Below are positions 33,952 to 47,800 of a stretch of DNA of 64,000 nucleotides, piece by piece. The translations under genes and the position numbers were made by a program. The DNA lies in assembly GCA_013365325.1 (NCBI GenBank), contig JABVXV010000037.1:248001-312000 (forward strand), given 5' to 3'. Positions within the stretch are counted from its first letter, which is position 1. Each line of letters starts with the position of its first letter. This DNA is from Dipetalonema caudispina. Lineage: Eukaryota; Nematoda; Chromadorea; Rhabditida; Onchocercidae. Under the pieces are notes generated by a model that made no database searches, was not told the DNA's origin, and saw nothing but the letters and a program-made list of their open reading frames with translations.

Positions 33952-36900
33952 ATGGATGACATGGGTTCAAATTGTTCAGATTCGGGAATGAGAGTGTTGG
34001 AGCAATATCGGCTTGATGGTGTGAAGTATCAACCGGAATTGTCATCCTTGTCGGTAGGATTGATAGGCAATGCATCTGTTTTCCGGTTATTCAGAACTCT
34101 TCCTGCTGTACTACCAGTATGTTTCCTCATCTTTTTATGTCTCATATCTATCGCCTTCGTTCTACCCAGTTTTCTCTTCAACGAACTTCTCCCACAACCA
34201 CCTCTTCATGGACCGATCACATTTCGGTATGTTATAATATCTTTTCCGTTCTTCACTAATCGTTATGAACAAATTGAAACAGATAGGTCTAACTTATGGC
34301 CATATTGTTAGGAGAATATCATCTATATTATTTTTTTTAAGTTAAATTATAATTGGAAATTCAAGTTTAAACCCCTCTGTTCTTGTTCGAATTTTCAGTG
34401 TAAATGAGATCTGCAGTTTTTTAATTATCCTTTTGAGTACATTAAATAGAGTCGACTGGGCGAAATCAAATTAAATTAAATTGGTAATAAATTAAAGTTC
34501 TTAAAAGTTCGTTAATTTGAATATAGTGGATAACAAAAATAACATCTGTGTTTTTTGTAGGTTTATTAATTCAAACCTATCAGCTGAATTATAAGTAAAA
34601 ACATATTTTTTAAACTGATTAATTTAACTATACTGAATTCATAAAATGAACTAACCCCGTGAAATTAAATTAATGGCAACGTTGTTTTTGGTAAGATTTT
34701 TATAATTGTTTGATACAGCGGAAAAGTTTCTGATAAACAGTAACGTCAAGTTGTATACTACATTACATATATGATCGTACATCAATCCTTCTTGAAGAGA
34801 TTAACAGTGCTACCGTCGACCTATTCCGATGATCTTTGCCTTAGTTGTCACTGCTCTCTAAGATATTCATATTATTTGTTTTTAATTAATTTTTTTTTTT
34901 TTGAATGATTTAATTTCGTCTGTTCCAGAAAAGGAAAAAGCTGGGAGAAAGATCCATGGAGTAATCCACAGGCGGATTCAAACTTACAAGAAACCAAACG
35001 AATTCTGGCATCAGTAAGACGAGATTTGCTTGAAGCTGCTCGCCAACTAGAAAATGTTAATTTGGAACATGAAATAATTACCAAACAAATGGCTGATGCA
35101 AGTATGTAGTATTCCGGATTTTTTTTTGTCTTTTGATTGATTCCGGAAATGAACAGAAGTTGAAATTATCATAATATCACAGACCTTTCCCCTACTCGAA
35201 TATCCAACATGGATGGCCACAACTTTATCTCATATACTTTTCCACTGATATTGTGGAATTTGCTGTACAGAATAACAAAGCCTTATGATTCTAGTATGCT
35301 CCATAAAAAAGTTCTAGATCTCACTTCTGGATTCTATTTCGCTTCCATTTTGTTATGTGTTTGTTTGCAGGAAATGAATTGAAAATTCTGCTGCTGGATA
35401 TCGAAGATATGGAATTATACCGTCGAGAATTGCTTGCTAAAAACCGTGTGCCACTCTATCTTCCTGTGGCTCCTACTGCTATGCTTAGTAGTGGATATAA
35501 CGACAAGGTAACAATCACCAGTCCGAGCATACCTTCATTTGAGGCAGTTTTCGATTTCAGGTTGTCCATTTTTCAATTTTTTCCATTTTTCGGCTATTTT
35601 TGGTTGAACTAAGGTTATCTCGGTTAATTTTACTCATTATATTTTCTTTCTGTTTTATACATCCACTTCTGACTTCCTAATTTCATGGAATTTCCACTTT
35701 CCATATATCCGACTTTCGCTTTTCTTTTTTTAAAAAAAAGTTATTTTATTATTGCTACTTTCTCAAAGTGTCACTGTTTTAAATACTTCGGAGTTTCTGG
35801 AGTGGAAAAGAAGATTGGTGTACTGGAATTGCTAAATTCCAACCCTTAAAAAGTTTTTCTCTAAATTTTCACAATTGTTAACCTTCTCGAAACTTCAAAA
35901 ATGCTAATAAAACTTTAGGTGTATGATTCATTACACTTAAACTGGAGTATCTCTTTCTTTTATTTTTTTTTTTATTTTATTCTCGAAATCTAAGAAAGTT
36001 CCTTTAAGCAAGTGTTCAATAGCTGGGAATTTTGGCATTTATATTTACAAACCTGGGGAAAATGCGTCGGAACACGCTGTGAGTTATTACAATTTATTCA
36101 GGTAGAGTTATTTTGGTTACAAACAGTTCGATGATTTTTTGGAACTGAAGTAAATTAATCTGTTATTAAGCAAAGAAAATTGTAATTGAGATTGGAAATG
36201 GCTTTAATGTAGTAATGAATCTTTTTTGAGATTTCGTAATATTATAATTACCAATTACAATTAACACGGCCCTGCAGTGACGGGCAGTACTTGCAACTAA
36301 ATAAAGTTTTGATTTCTTTCCAGCCAATTTCGTATGGTAACCAATCGACCGAATGATGCATGTATTTTGTTTGCATTCGTGGATAACACCAACGATGTGA
36401 AATATTTGAAATACTGGAATAACGGTCGGAATCATGTCCTTCTCAATGTTGGTACTAATTCGCTCTCACATTATCCAAATTCAGTTATTGTTTCTCCACT
36501 CTATGATTACAGGTAAGATTTGGATAATTTCCGGGTCATTCTTCCATTCTGTAACAAAAGGTATATTTTTTCCGGAAAAAACAAGATTGAAAGTTCAAGG
36601 AAGGCACTTGAATTTTAGAATTATTTATTTTTTATAATTAAATCTCTCTTCAACAAGCAGAGGTAATAAATAAGAAAAATAGCCATAGTAATCTAGTAAG
36701 TATCTCAAGCAAAGAGTCTAATTACAAAAAAAGTTATGTCCTCCAAAGTATTTCAGGAATTTCAAAGACAATTTCGATATATCTTTGAATGTAAGAGTTC
36801 CTAATTATAACAAAAATCGCTGGAAGCAGTTATCTTCTTTACTGCCCTTAACAAGAAAAGTGAGTTTAGTAACGGTATTTGTTGCCAGAGCCATTCGGAC

Positions 36901-39900
36901 TTGCAATATTATACCGCGCTGTCATATCGTCGATGTGCGATCATCATAGCAGCGCTGTTTTCAAACTACCTTTCTCTTCGTAGATTTAAATATCGCTTGG
37001 TACACTACATTCATTAGTTTAGCATAATACGCTACTAATCTTTCCTAACTGAGTTTGTTTTCCTCATAATGTGCTTTTAAAAATAATTCCTTCATGTCTA
37101 ATATGTTATGATTAATTTCTGCCTGAATAATTTAAGAACTGACCCACACGAAAAATAAATTTATAATCTTCAGTATCTGTTATCATGTGTTGGTGCAATA
37201 CCGGATGAAATTTCATCCGCTGTGAAGGAACAGTTGGAATTATTGGCAAGTTCAGCTGAATCTGTTGGTGATCGAGTATTTCTGGATACCAGTTGCAAAG
37301 AAAACTGCTCTTCAAGAAGTATGCACTGAATTCTTTTACTATGTTTTTGTTAGAGTGATTAGAAATAATCTGGTTAGATGGAACTCATACTAGGTGATCG
37401 ATAGTTTTGGTTAGTTTACAGAGAAATCTAAAACATCCATGATTAGTTATTGCACTGATTCATGTTGAAATTAACGTTCGAGATTGTAAGTGGAATAGAT
37501 AATTTTCTAACTTCTTTTTATAGCTTCAAAGTATGTTCTTCATGTGTAATGTGCTTGCAAATTTCTGAAATTAGTATAATACGCGATAAAGCAATATCGA
37601 TGGTTTAACTTAAAATGGGTTTATGTAAATATAAATATTTGCGAACTGATAGAATTATTTAATTTCATCTTAACTTTTTTGTATTACACAAACATCAGTT
37701 GATTAGTAGTGTGATTTAGTTATTGTTCAGATAATATTTACCCTGAATCTGTGTTCGCTCTTATACTTTTTCAAACTGGACAAAGCCCCACAACTCTATT
37801 CCATGATCAATTACTCGCAGCCCTTCAATATGGCGCTATACCGGTAATTACTACATTACTGCCACCTTTGCCTTTTATTGAATGGCTGGATTGGCAGCGA
37901 GCTGTATATACATTACCACTGCAACGATTACCTGAATTACATTTTATCTTACGTTCCTTTTCACCTTCTGATATTTTGGAGATGAGGCGTCAAGGACGAT
38001 TTTTGCTGGAAAATTATTTGATCGATAAAAAAGGTTAATTTTATAGAACTAATGTATGACGTAACAACGAAATAAATAAGGAGTAGGTTAATTGTACCAT
38101 AAGAAGGATAGGAGTAGAATGAGTGAAAACAGAGTGAGGAACTATGAGGTGCATCTCCGGGACAAAAATAAGACACAGATTCGATGCTTGGCACCTCTTT
38201 TCTCTATGATGTTTTAAAATTTTCAACGTATGTTATAAAATAATTTTTTCAGTAGTCGCTGAAACATTAATAGCAGCCTTAAGATTCCGCATTGGCGTAC
38301 CTGGTGAGCAAGCAGTTGCTGTAAAAGCTAATCCACTGTTTGGTAATCAGCAATTCACTGCTCCACATTTAGTTCTAGTAAAACCGGTGGATGAAGAATA
38401 TTTGGGTAATTTTTTTGCTTGCACTTGAAAGTCTTGTCATTGAATAAACTTGTTGATAATTCTTCATTTTACTCCTGACAGTAAGCCTCCTTGAGCTACT
38501 AATGAAGAAAATTCAGGCCACTAAAATGAATACTAGGAAAGAAGTTAGATTAGGTATTTGTAATCCGTCATTTCGGTTTCTAAACCAAGGTTCTTGAATC
38601 CTTGCGGTATTGGATAATATCTCTATGACTATAAATAATCAGTGGATACATCATTATATTTATGCAAATTTAACTGTCATTGCAGGACCACGTGAAGCTC
38701 CACATAAGTCTTCTCCCTACACACATAATTTCACATCTCTTCATATGGTACCTATTTTTAAATATCTATATTTTTTAATTATGACATTGGGGTATTAATG
38801 GTAAACCATGGGTGACAATAGTTGTATAGTAATAATTGTTGATGTTGATGATAACAATGACAGCAATAATGTATTGACTAATGTTGCCACTCTGAAGAAA
38901 AAAAAAAGCATTTTTTCATTTGAGATTATGTAATAATTATTTCATAACAAATTTCATTACCACTAAATTCATTTTAGTATTCATATTACTGGTGGAATAA
39001 CTTTGGTCATGTGGCAGGCAGATCACTAGAATATATAATCAATGAACCACCATTCCCATCCCAATTTGAATATGGTGAAGGTCTTGAATGGGGTTTTCGT
39101 CCTATTGCCCCTCCTGCAAGTGGTGCAACTTTTTCAAATGCACTTGGTGGCAATAGACCGCGCGAACAATTTACAGGTAAATACTACTGTTTTAAATAAT
39201 TTGTTGAAAGAAAAATTTGACTTGGATGTCGGATCACGAGATGTGTTGAAATACAACAAAGACTTTAAGGGATCCGAGAACATATTAGACACATTCTCTG
39301 CACATTGATCTGCTAAGTTTAATAATCTGAACTAAAAATACAACCAAATTAGACGAAAAGGTTTAGTGATTAACATGATGAAATCTTTTGGGAAGCTAAT
39401 GAACGAATGCGTGCGATATGCGATTGTGTTGCCTTCAGCAGTTCTGCTCCATTGAATGATTAAACATTATTATCAACACTTTCTATAATGCTGATTTCAA
39501 AATTGCACACTTCAATTTTCTGAATTTTATTTCTGAAAACCACCATTTCATATATATATTATCTTTTCCAGTGGTACTTCTGACATATCAACGAGATGCT
39601 GTATTGGCTTCTGCTCTTGAAAGACTCAATAATATGCCATATTTAAATAAGGTTGGCCAGTCCTTTTTTGATAAATTCCCATTTTATTCTCTCTTTTCCC
39701 TCTCCTTCATTTTGTTCACTGAATGTCTGTGTATTCAAGAAACTTTTCCAATGCTTTTGCAGTGAGGGAGTTTTCTCTGTTTCTCTAACGGAGCACTAAA
39801 CCCAGTGAAATTTAGCAGCAAACAAAATGGCTTTTGTTGTATAGAGAAGGGGAAGAAGTTGCGATGGGTGATGGGAAGTGTAACACTCGCAGTGACACAC

Positions 39901-42502
39901 CGGTTTCATTGATGACCGCATTTATACGAATGAAGTAATAGCTGTGAGCGAAAGTCCCTGAACCTGTGGCTGAGAGAGCTCCATCCATAGTTTGGGTGTA
40001 CTCGGATAACCAACCTGGATGGCGTTTGGGCCAGGAGGCCGTTAGTGGTTGAGCCTAGGATAGCCATCGGTTGACCTCCGGGGTTCGTTGCAAGCAAAGT
40101 GACGTTACACTATCAGAGAACAGCACAGGGCTTACTCTCCCCTTATCACCCGCCGAAGTTTTGTCTATCTATTTTTGATGTTTCTCAAAAGCTGAAGAGC
40201 TACTTTTATTATAAAAAATCTTTCAGGTATTGGTGATTTGGAATGGACGTGAGGCACCACTTGAACGTAGCTGGCCACGATTACATGTTCCCGTCATTTT
40301 CATTAATTCAACCGTAAATTCATTGAATAATCGCTTCTTACCATATGAACAGGTGAAATATTCTCTTTTTAAATTCAGCAATGAATTTAAAATTCTATTT
40401 TATGGGGACGAATATGCTTGAAACGGGAGGAATTCATGCATAAAGTTAAAGAATATGTCAAAACAGAAGCGTGAAACAAGTTGGATAGTAGAGTACAAAT
40501 TTATTAAGTTTTGCACAACTATGATATGATTATTGAGGGTAATAACTAGAAATTTGATGGTTGTTCTGTTTTGGATCACTCTTCATATTTTTTTTTGAAC
40601 TTAAGTTCTTTTGACGGTATTCAGCCGTATAATGTTTCAGTATAAATACAAACAGCTACACTGAGAGATAACAGGTTAAGAAAAGTCATTAAGATTTCGA
40701 ATTCTTTACATGATATTGATGCGTGCTATAATGTATAAAAGACCATTTGAAACGAAATTATCTTTTAAAGATTAACACGGAAGCAGTGTTGTCACTGGAT
40801 GATGACATCGACCTCAGGCAGCATGAAATCATTTTTGCATTCAGGTCTATTTTGAAATCGCTTTGTTAGACTTGAAGTTGAATTTTGAAACTAGTGGAAT
40901 AGTTAATACATTACTACTGCTAATGTTCATATTAAATATCTCAAAGATCACTACCGCGTATGTGGGCTTGTGAAGGTTCTCGTCATGGGGAATTATTCGT
41001 GCCTGTGAAGGCGAATCGTATTCGGATTACCGAGCGTTGCTAATTGTTCCTAGACGAAAAATAATGTAGCTTGAATACGATTCACCTTCTTTTTCTTTAA
41101 AAAAAAAGGACTTTTTGAGCGGAGAAGTTACAACTTAAAAAAAAAAAATGTCCTGCACAGTATTCAAATCAAATTGGTATCTAATTGAGGTGCTTTCCAG
41201 CATGTCAATCGAATAATCTCTTTGGTATAATGAATTAACTGTTAAGATTTTATTTTATGTTTAAAACTAGGTTCACTTTGACTGCATTATTCTTTAGAGT
41301 ATGGCGTGAACAAAGAACAAAAATTGTCGGTTTTCCAGCTCGACGTCATTCTCAGCAAGGAAATGAAATTTTATATGACAGCAATCACACATGTCAGTTG
41401 AGTATGATACTAACAGGAGCTGCGTTTATTCATAAGGTATTGAATAGAAATAATATCATTCAGCTACTTACGCAAGACTAAGCGCTATGGCATACTAATT
41501 GAGAATGAAGGGTTTAACAACGAGTTCTGTTTCACATATTCCGTACCGTAGTTATTAGGCAATCGGGCATTCATGCAATATTATTCAAAAGTTGGATCTC
41601 CAATGAATGGCTCCCAGAGTTTTTTTTTTTTGAAATGCTTTTTGTCCAAACGTTATATTACTGTTAGAAAACTGATCATCTTTTCAGGCTTATTTGTATG
41701 CCTATACATATAGTATGTCACAGGTAATAAGGGAAAAAGTGGATGAATTTATGAATTGTGAAGATTTGGCAATGAATTTCTTGGTTGCTCATCTAACACG
41801 TGAGCCACCCATCAAAACGACCAGCAAATGGACATTGCGGTTATTGCTTTTATTAATTCAAACCTCAATTGAACTAAGATGTTTAGTAACATGAAGTACA
41901 AGACATCAACTACAAAACTGCTGCTAGTGGCACAAATAATACAATGTGTTGAGAATACTTCCTTATCGGGAGTTGATTACCAAATAATGCATTAGCTCAA
42001 ACACACTTGTGGGAATGTAGCATAATCACGTTGTAATGGAATATGCTACATTTAAATATAAATTCATTAGAAACGTAAAAAAATTAAATTTTGTCATCAT
42101 ATTCAATCTAAACATCGTCCTTCGTGAGCTGATGACAAAATACAGAACTAAGCTTTTCTGGAAGACATTTATTAGCCTTCAAATTATTCCGGTCGACCCA
42201 CCTACTCGTTAGGATGTTACTGACAGATGAAAGTGGGGATAAATTCCAAAAAATGAATTCCTAAAAAGCAATGGTTTTTTTTTTTTTTTTCGGAAACTGT
42301 TGTTGTATTTTTCAGTTGCCCAGCTTGTAAAACAAGTCTTTATCAACGGACCACACACTATCACCAACGACATGAATGCATCCAATTTTTCACACAAGTT
42401 TATGGATATAACCCACTTCTTTTTACTCAACTTCGGGTGGATTCAGTACTGTTCAAGACACGTCTGCCAACCAATCATCAGAAATGTTTCAAATACGTTT
42501 AA
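33952..42502 (+). CDS. rib-2: Exostosin-like 3 glycosyltransferase (EXTL3/RIB-2)
   Basis: Golgi enzyme of heparan sulfate synthesis; nematode RIB-2 both starts and, with RIB-1, extends the chain. Seventeen exons: 33952-34226, 34929-35101, 35371-35560, 36009-36101, 36324-36512, 36757-36859, 37174-37318, 37731-38033, 38253-38405, 38686-38747, 38978-39176, 39572-39651, 40227-40352, 40771-40844, 41298-41436, 41688-41839, 42316-42502. All phases agree; 880 residues (C. elegans RIB-2 814, human EXTL3 about 919). Type II topology: cytosolic tail, membrane helix about 51-76, coiled-coil stem, exostosin (GT47) region about 190-490, GT64 domain from about 629 with the metal-binding DDDID at 707-711, and a Cys/His-bearing C-terminus ([16 protein letters not shown]). 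The start at 33952 is the first of two close Mets; an in-frame ATG at 33895 would add 19 basic residues. Three acceptors (36008, 40770, 41297) lack the usual C before AG, and the last donor is GTTATT. Confidence 0.94.
39878..40110. repeat. GC-rich island in a rib-2 intron, candidate dispersed element
   Basis: Within the 575-base intron between rib-2 exons 12 and 13, the composition shifts abruptly from AT-rich to roughly balanced, bounded by GTGTAAC (39878) and its inverse GTTACAC (40104). The minus strand is open for 63 codons (40097-39906), but no family is recognised. This may be a copy of a repetitive element or a conserved non-coding or RNA-producing segment. Confidence 0.4.
41007..41089. 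repeat. 17-bp inverted repeat (hairpin) in a rib-2 intron
   Basis: Arms 41007-41023 and 41073-41089 are complementary over 17 bases with a single mismatch that becomes a G-U pair in RNA. They are separated by 49 bases and lie in the intron between exons 14 and 15. Confidence 0.7.
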
Positions 42503-44870
42503 ATTTGTTGCCGTTTCATTTCTTATATATAGAGATAATGCATTCGTTGTTTTGCAAAACAGAATTGTTATAGTGACACAGTTACAAGACCATTTAGACG
42601 GAATTAATACCGTAGTTAATGAGACTGTTTGGAAATCCATATCATTCACAAAATGAACAGTGGTGTTTGTACTTGGCAGTTTAGGCATTATTGACAATGT
42701 TTCTGTAACTTACTTCGAGGTTCTCCAAAACTTTTGATTAAGTTGACAGTGGTTTGTTCAATCCAAGCACCTGCTCGTTAACATATGACACATTACCGCC
42801 CTAGTCTATTCGAAGTTTATAGGACAATCTTGTCGTACAGTTTTTCAACACTGTCTAACCAACTTCACGTCTAACTAAGATCGATAGGTCGAATGTTACA
42901 GGAAAAACGGTTCATAACATGAAGAATTGATAATGGGCTTCCATCGGTTCTACTTCAAAATGCTATTACAAGCATCAGCAATCTAGGGTGTTACATAGCT
43001 CATGCAAAGGGTAGTCTAAGCTATTATGCTGTTTGTTGTTGATATCATCTTTTTTATGTTACAGTTTTTGTATGCTACAATTTTGAAATGGGTTGTGATT
43101 TGAATATTTATAATTCAATGTCTAATACAAAATATCCTCTCGACATCCAACCGTATTCCAGAGCATTTCACTGAAAACTAGAAAGTAACCCTAACATCAA
43201 CAATGCATTCAACATAATTGGAATTAAACAAAGTACTTCCAATATTAGCACCAAAGGTTCCTCCAGCCTAATCTAGAAAAAACAACATACATAGGGCTGA
43301 TTTCCATGCAAACGCAATCTCTTCGCGATTCTAATGGAAATCAACTGGGAAGTATTCTCAACACATCGGTAAATCCTTGTCTGTATGTCTAAGTATCGGT
43401 TATCAGTAAGTGAATGTGTTTATTTGGATGTGATATACAATACAAAAACAAAAAGAAAAAAGAACAATTCAGTAAAAGATGTTGACAGCAAAAGAAAAGG
43501 TTTTTGTTTGTTAGACGTTTCGTCAGAACACTAAAAAGAAAAGACTCAGTCTTAGAGGTATAAAACACAATATAGCAGAATTAGGGTTGGATGTAGGGAT
43601 TTATTTTTCTATTTCATGGAAATATAATATAGCATATCAGAAGTAATCTTCTGTCTAAAAACTAAAGAACAAACTTTGCATCTATTAATATGATTCAGAA
43701 ATATGGAAATTTTCCCTCCGGTATTTCGAGGAAACAAATAATATTGTATATTTTGCAATTACTACCAACATTCGTGCCGAAAGCCACACAATGATTCTGG
43801 TGACACAATGCGAATCATCCTAAAGACTAAAAACAAAGGTGCAGCTGAGGATAAAATAAAGTGGCTGCATGCTTATAAAGCTCTGCAAATAGAAAGAGTG
43901 CGAAAACCAAAACAGCAAGTAGGTAAGATGTGAGTGCCAGCCTTGTTTATAATTTACACAGAATACGGCTCACTCAAGATAGGTTTCCGGAAACCATCAG
44001 TAAAATAAAGTGAAATCTCCGGAAAAATGCCACTGAAAATGGTGTGACGTTTTCGAAAAGATAAAAAAAAAAACAAGAGTGTTTGAAAATATATTGTTCA
44101 CTTCAGTGGCTATTCTAAAATTTCAAGTTAAAGAGAGAAAAAAAGAACAAAAAGGAAATAAAACATCAAAAACAAGATAACGACAATAAAGAAGGCCTAT
44201 CCTCGATTTCATTTTTCCTTCAAAGATATTCCAAAATCAGAAGATGCTGACAGAGGATATAATGTATTCTTTGTGATGATAAATCCTACTCTAATAATTA
44301 AGATTTCGTATTTCTGCAAAAGACAACTTAATTTTCAAAATATAAGTAACAACCAGTTAGCCTACAAACTCTAACCTAAAAAACAAATCGTAAAAACGAA
44401 AATGTAATGGCAAAAATAAAAAACAAAAGGAAATCAAGTAACTGATATACGCGATGTGGGCGTGATTATAACATATAAAGTATTGAATGCTGTGAAAACG
44501 AAACGAAACACAAAAATCACCGTACACGATCGACAGTTTTTTGAGTAAAACGCCAAAGAATTCGTTTGGACTTAAAAGAAAAAAAAAAGTTTAATCAAAT
44601 AAATGGAACAAACCACACAGTAGAGAAAAAATGAAGGGGTGATAAAAACATGATTATAATAAACCTAAACTATACATACGAATATAACGTGTACGTGTAT
44701 ACATCATGTTACAACTAACAGCTTTTAAAATACAAACACACTTATGGACAAACGAGGAACGATGACGAAAAAATAAATTATTGCAAAGAAACGTCATTAA
44801 GTATTAGTTGTGAGCGTAAACTTTAAAACGTAAAAAAGAATACATTTTGAAACGTGGATTATTTTCTTGC
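42503..44870. other. Convergent intergenic region between rib-2 and ifet-1
   Basis: About 2.4 kb between two stop codons on opposite strands, so it is mainly the two 3'UTRs and spacer. Composition is somewhat less AT-rich just after the rib-2 stop and A-rich from 43440 on. The open frames at 42300-42697 on both strands are extensions of, or antisense to, the last rib-2 exon. No other gene was recognised. Confidence 0.6.
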
Positions 44871-47800
44871 TCAATTTGTTGCGAACTGTTTCTCGAGCTC
44901 TTCGACGCTAATACAATTGGCAGTTGGCGGAAGACGCGATAATATAGAAGGAAGATCACCTGCTGCTGTTGTCGTTTGTAGAGATGAACCTGTATAATAC
45001 AGATCAGTCAGATATTTTAGTTACTCAAAGTATAATTCATAAAAACCTATTGAGTTTAGGATGCCAGACATTTAATGAAAGCTTATAAAGCCAGACTCCA
45101 TTTTCACTAACTTATTGGATGAGTAGCCTAAGAATGAAAAGACTTTTCAACGAAACAAAACCAACCCAGATATTAAATGCAATGATTTTCTGTTGGGGCT
45201 CATATGTATGCCACTATTTATTCAACTACAGCATGGTCAAATTTTTAATGGACGAATATTCTATGACATGGAAAAAAATATCGTCAACCTTTAATACATA
45301 CCTTGACAAGGTTCCCTATTTGGTGGCTGTAAACCTCTGTTCGCTGGTACACCCGCTGACTGCAGCAGCTTCTCTAACGGATTCTGATATTTATATTGTG
45401 TTAGCGATGAGGATGGTTGAGTGTTTTGTGGTATCGGAACTGGAGCTGTCGTCACTACTGGTTGCATAGGTACCAATGGTGCTCCCACCTAGAAAAAAAA
45501 ATAAACTACTGACTAAAAAGTATGCTCCGGTCATTTTTTTTCTAGAAATTCTTGCTCTTTATTATTTGGTTAGAAACTGAAATATTAAAGAGCTTTTTTA
45601 TAGTATTTACGCATCATGGTCCATTTCTAACCAATAGTTGGAAAATAAAAACTATAATTTCACTGTATGTATAAAAAATACCTTCCTATAAATGAAAGTA
45701 ATAACGTCTATCCTTTGCCACTAGAAGAAAAGTTCCAGTACGAAATAAAAATGAAAGTTGAAAAAGGAAAAAAAAAAGGCAAACATGATGAGGACGAGGC
45801 GCTACTGGAACATTGGGCAAAGCTGCAAAAGCTGCTGCTTGTTGTGACAAGAATCGTGCTCGCATGACCTGTGCTTGATTGAAATCACCACGCATCACCG
45901 CAATTGTGTATTGTCGTTGATGTTCTGCATGAGCTGCTAATGCTTGTGCCCGTATTGAAGCCGTCATTTGCGCATTCGATTGCCAATTATTCAATGACAA
46001 ACCATTCTGCATTGCTGCAAGCACTTGGGCATATTGCTGCTGTAGAGCGAGTCTTGTCATCAGATTAGCTGCATTTTTTGATGCCATACCACCAACCACA
46101 GCATCTCCAGCAACTAAAAATTGAAGATTGAATGTTTTTCTTCAAATTTCAGAAATTTGCCTGATTTTCTTCCATAACCCCAGATCCACCGAAGTGTAAC
46201 AGTAACAATGGTTGAACATTTCTAATGCATTATCAAAAGTCTAACCAAGCGGTATGACATTCGAACTTCACCAGAATGCGCACTGCACTAAATGATTCTA
46301 TAACACAGTTTCAATAATAATCTCTATCTGATTGAGGAAACTTTTAAGACTAACGCTTATGAGGTACGTTGAAATGCTCCGGTAAAAGATTTTGCTTAAC
46401 AGCATTGTACTGCGTAGAACACATGGACATATTGGAATGACGAAGTTTTTCTTCCATAGTCACCGACGTATTATTGTTTTTGGTCATTTGACGCATCACC
46501 GAAGTTGGCATAAATGAATTCGGAAGAACGCCCGTTGTAGAAGTCCGCGCTGGAGTTGAAGCAACAGCGGTTACCGGTCGTGTTTGCGTCGATTGTGGTA
46601 CTACTCCATTTCCCATCATATTTGTCAACGTCTGCCTATAAATTGAATATAAAAGATAAAAAAATAAGCTAAACAAACAAACGTTGTGTTTATTTCGTGA
46701 CTTCTGAATCACATCTTTGTGTACACTGTATTATGCAGAATACCAGTTACACAATAAAATGATTTCTGCACACACACTAATTAGAGATGCGACTATAGGA
46801 CTCATCGAACATATATCACCGAAATTAAGTTAGAACATTAGTTTTAATCTACCCAGCGATAAGAAAATTTTCAGTAATAATTTGAGTAAAAACTATCACC
46901 AACCTCAAGACAGTACTGTCGACTGCTTGGGCACTTGAAACAAGCGTTGATCGTTGATTAGCAGCAAGTGCGTGCAAAGCTGCTGCTTTCTCATATTGCG
47001 AACGAAGCAAAGCTGCATGAAATGTGACATCAGAGAAAGGTGGAGGTACCACAGGATGAGAAGATGCTTGCGAATTCAGTGGAATCCCTGAGAGATGATG
47101 TGTTGGAGCTAAGGATATTTTGGATGGAACTGTCAAATTGTCTTCGGTTATGTGTGAAACATCATCCGTTGTTCCATTTTGCAGGCGTGCGAATTTATTT
47201 AGCTTGCTCATAAGATGCGCTTGCTGGTGGGGATCACCAAGCGGATTTCCTTTCATCGTCTGCTATTTTGAAAAAAGTTTAAGTACGCCCAATATCGTCA
47301 TATAAGCAATTATAAAACAAAAATGAAAAATCTGCGGAGAATTTCGAACTTCTCGACAGCTATTATATGTGAGGAATCAATGCCGATGCAGGCTAATGTA
47401 AGACTATAAGATTTTTGTCATCACAGTAACACATGGAAATCAGAGACAGCCATTTTCAAATTCCAAAGCAACAAACTTGATTTCATTTATCGAGATATTC
47501 AGTAAACAACAAAAATCTAGAATAAGAAACATAAACCAACCTGGCTTAAATATGATTGCCGTGAATTGGATGGAAGTTGTTCGGTAGTCACCATGTTTCC
47601 AAAACTATCAGGACCAGCAGAGAGAGTGGATGGATTTCCAGAGATTGATTCCTTCTGAAAATTACGTTCCAAATCTTCCACTCGCAAAACTCCCTGTACT
47701 GATGGTGCAACATGCTGAAAAGTAAAATATTAGCAATCGGTCAATTAGCTATAAACTTCAGTCGAATATGACTATTTAAAAATGAAAAATCAGCAAAAAT

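Noticed and set aside
39960..40095. Possible tRNA-derived SINE with A- and B-box-like words
   Set aside because: TGGCTGAGAGAG and GGTTCGTTGC resemble pol III boxes, but they are about 110 bases apart and imperfect, and no cloverleaf can be drawn.
42300..42697. Open frames on both strands around the last rib-2 exon
   Set aside because: The rib-2 frame with its matching phase explains the sequence; the others overlap it out of frame or antisense.
45119..45469. Plus-strand open frame of 116 codons
   Set aside because: Largely antisense to the ifet-1 exon at 45302-45488; no independent features.
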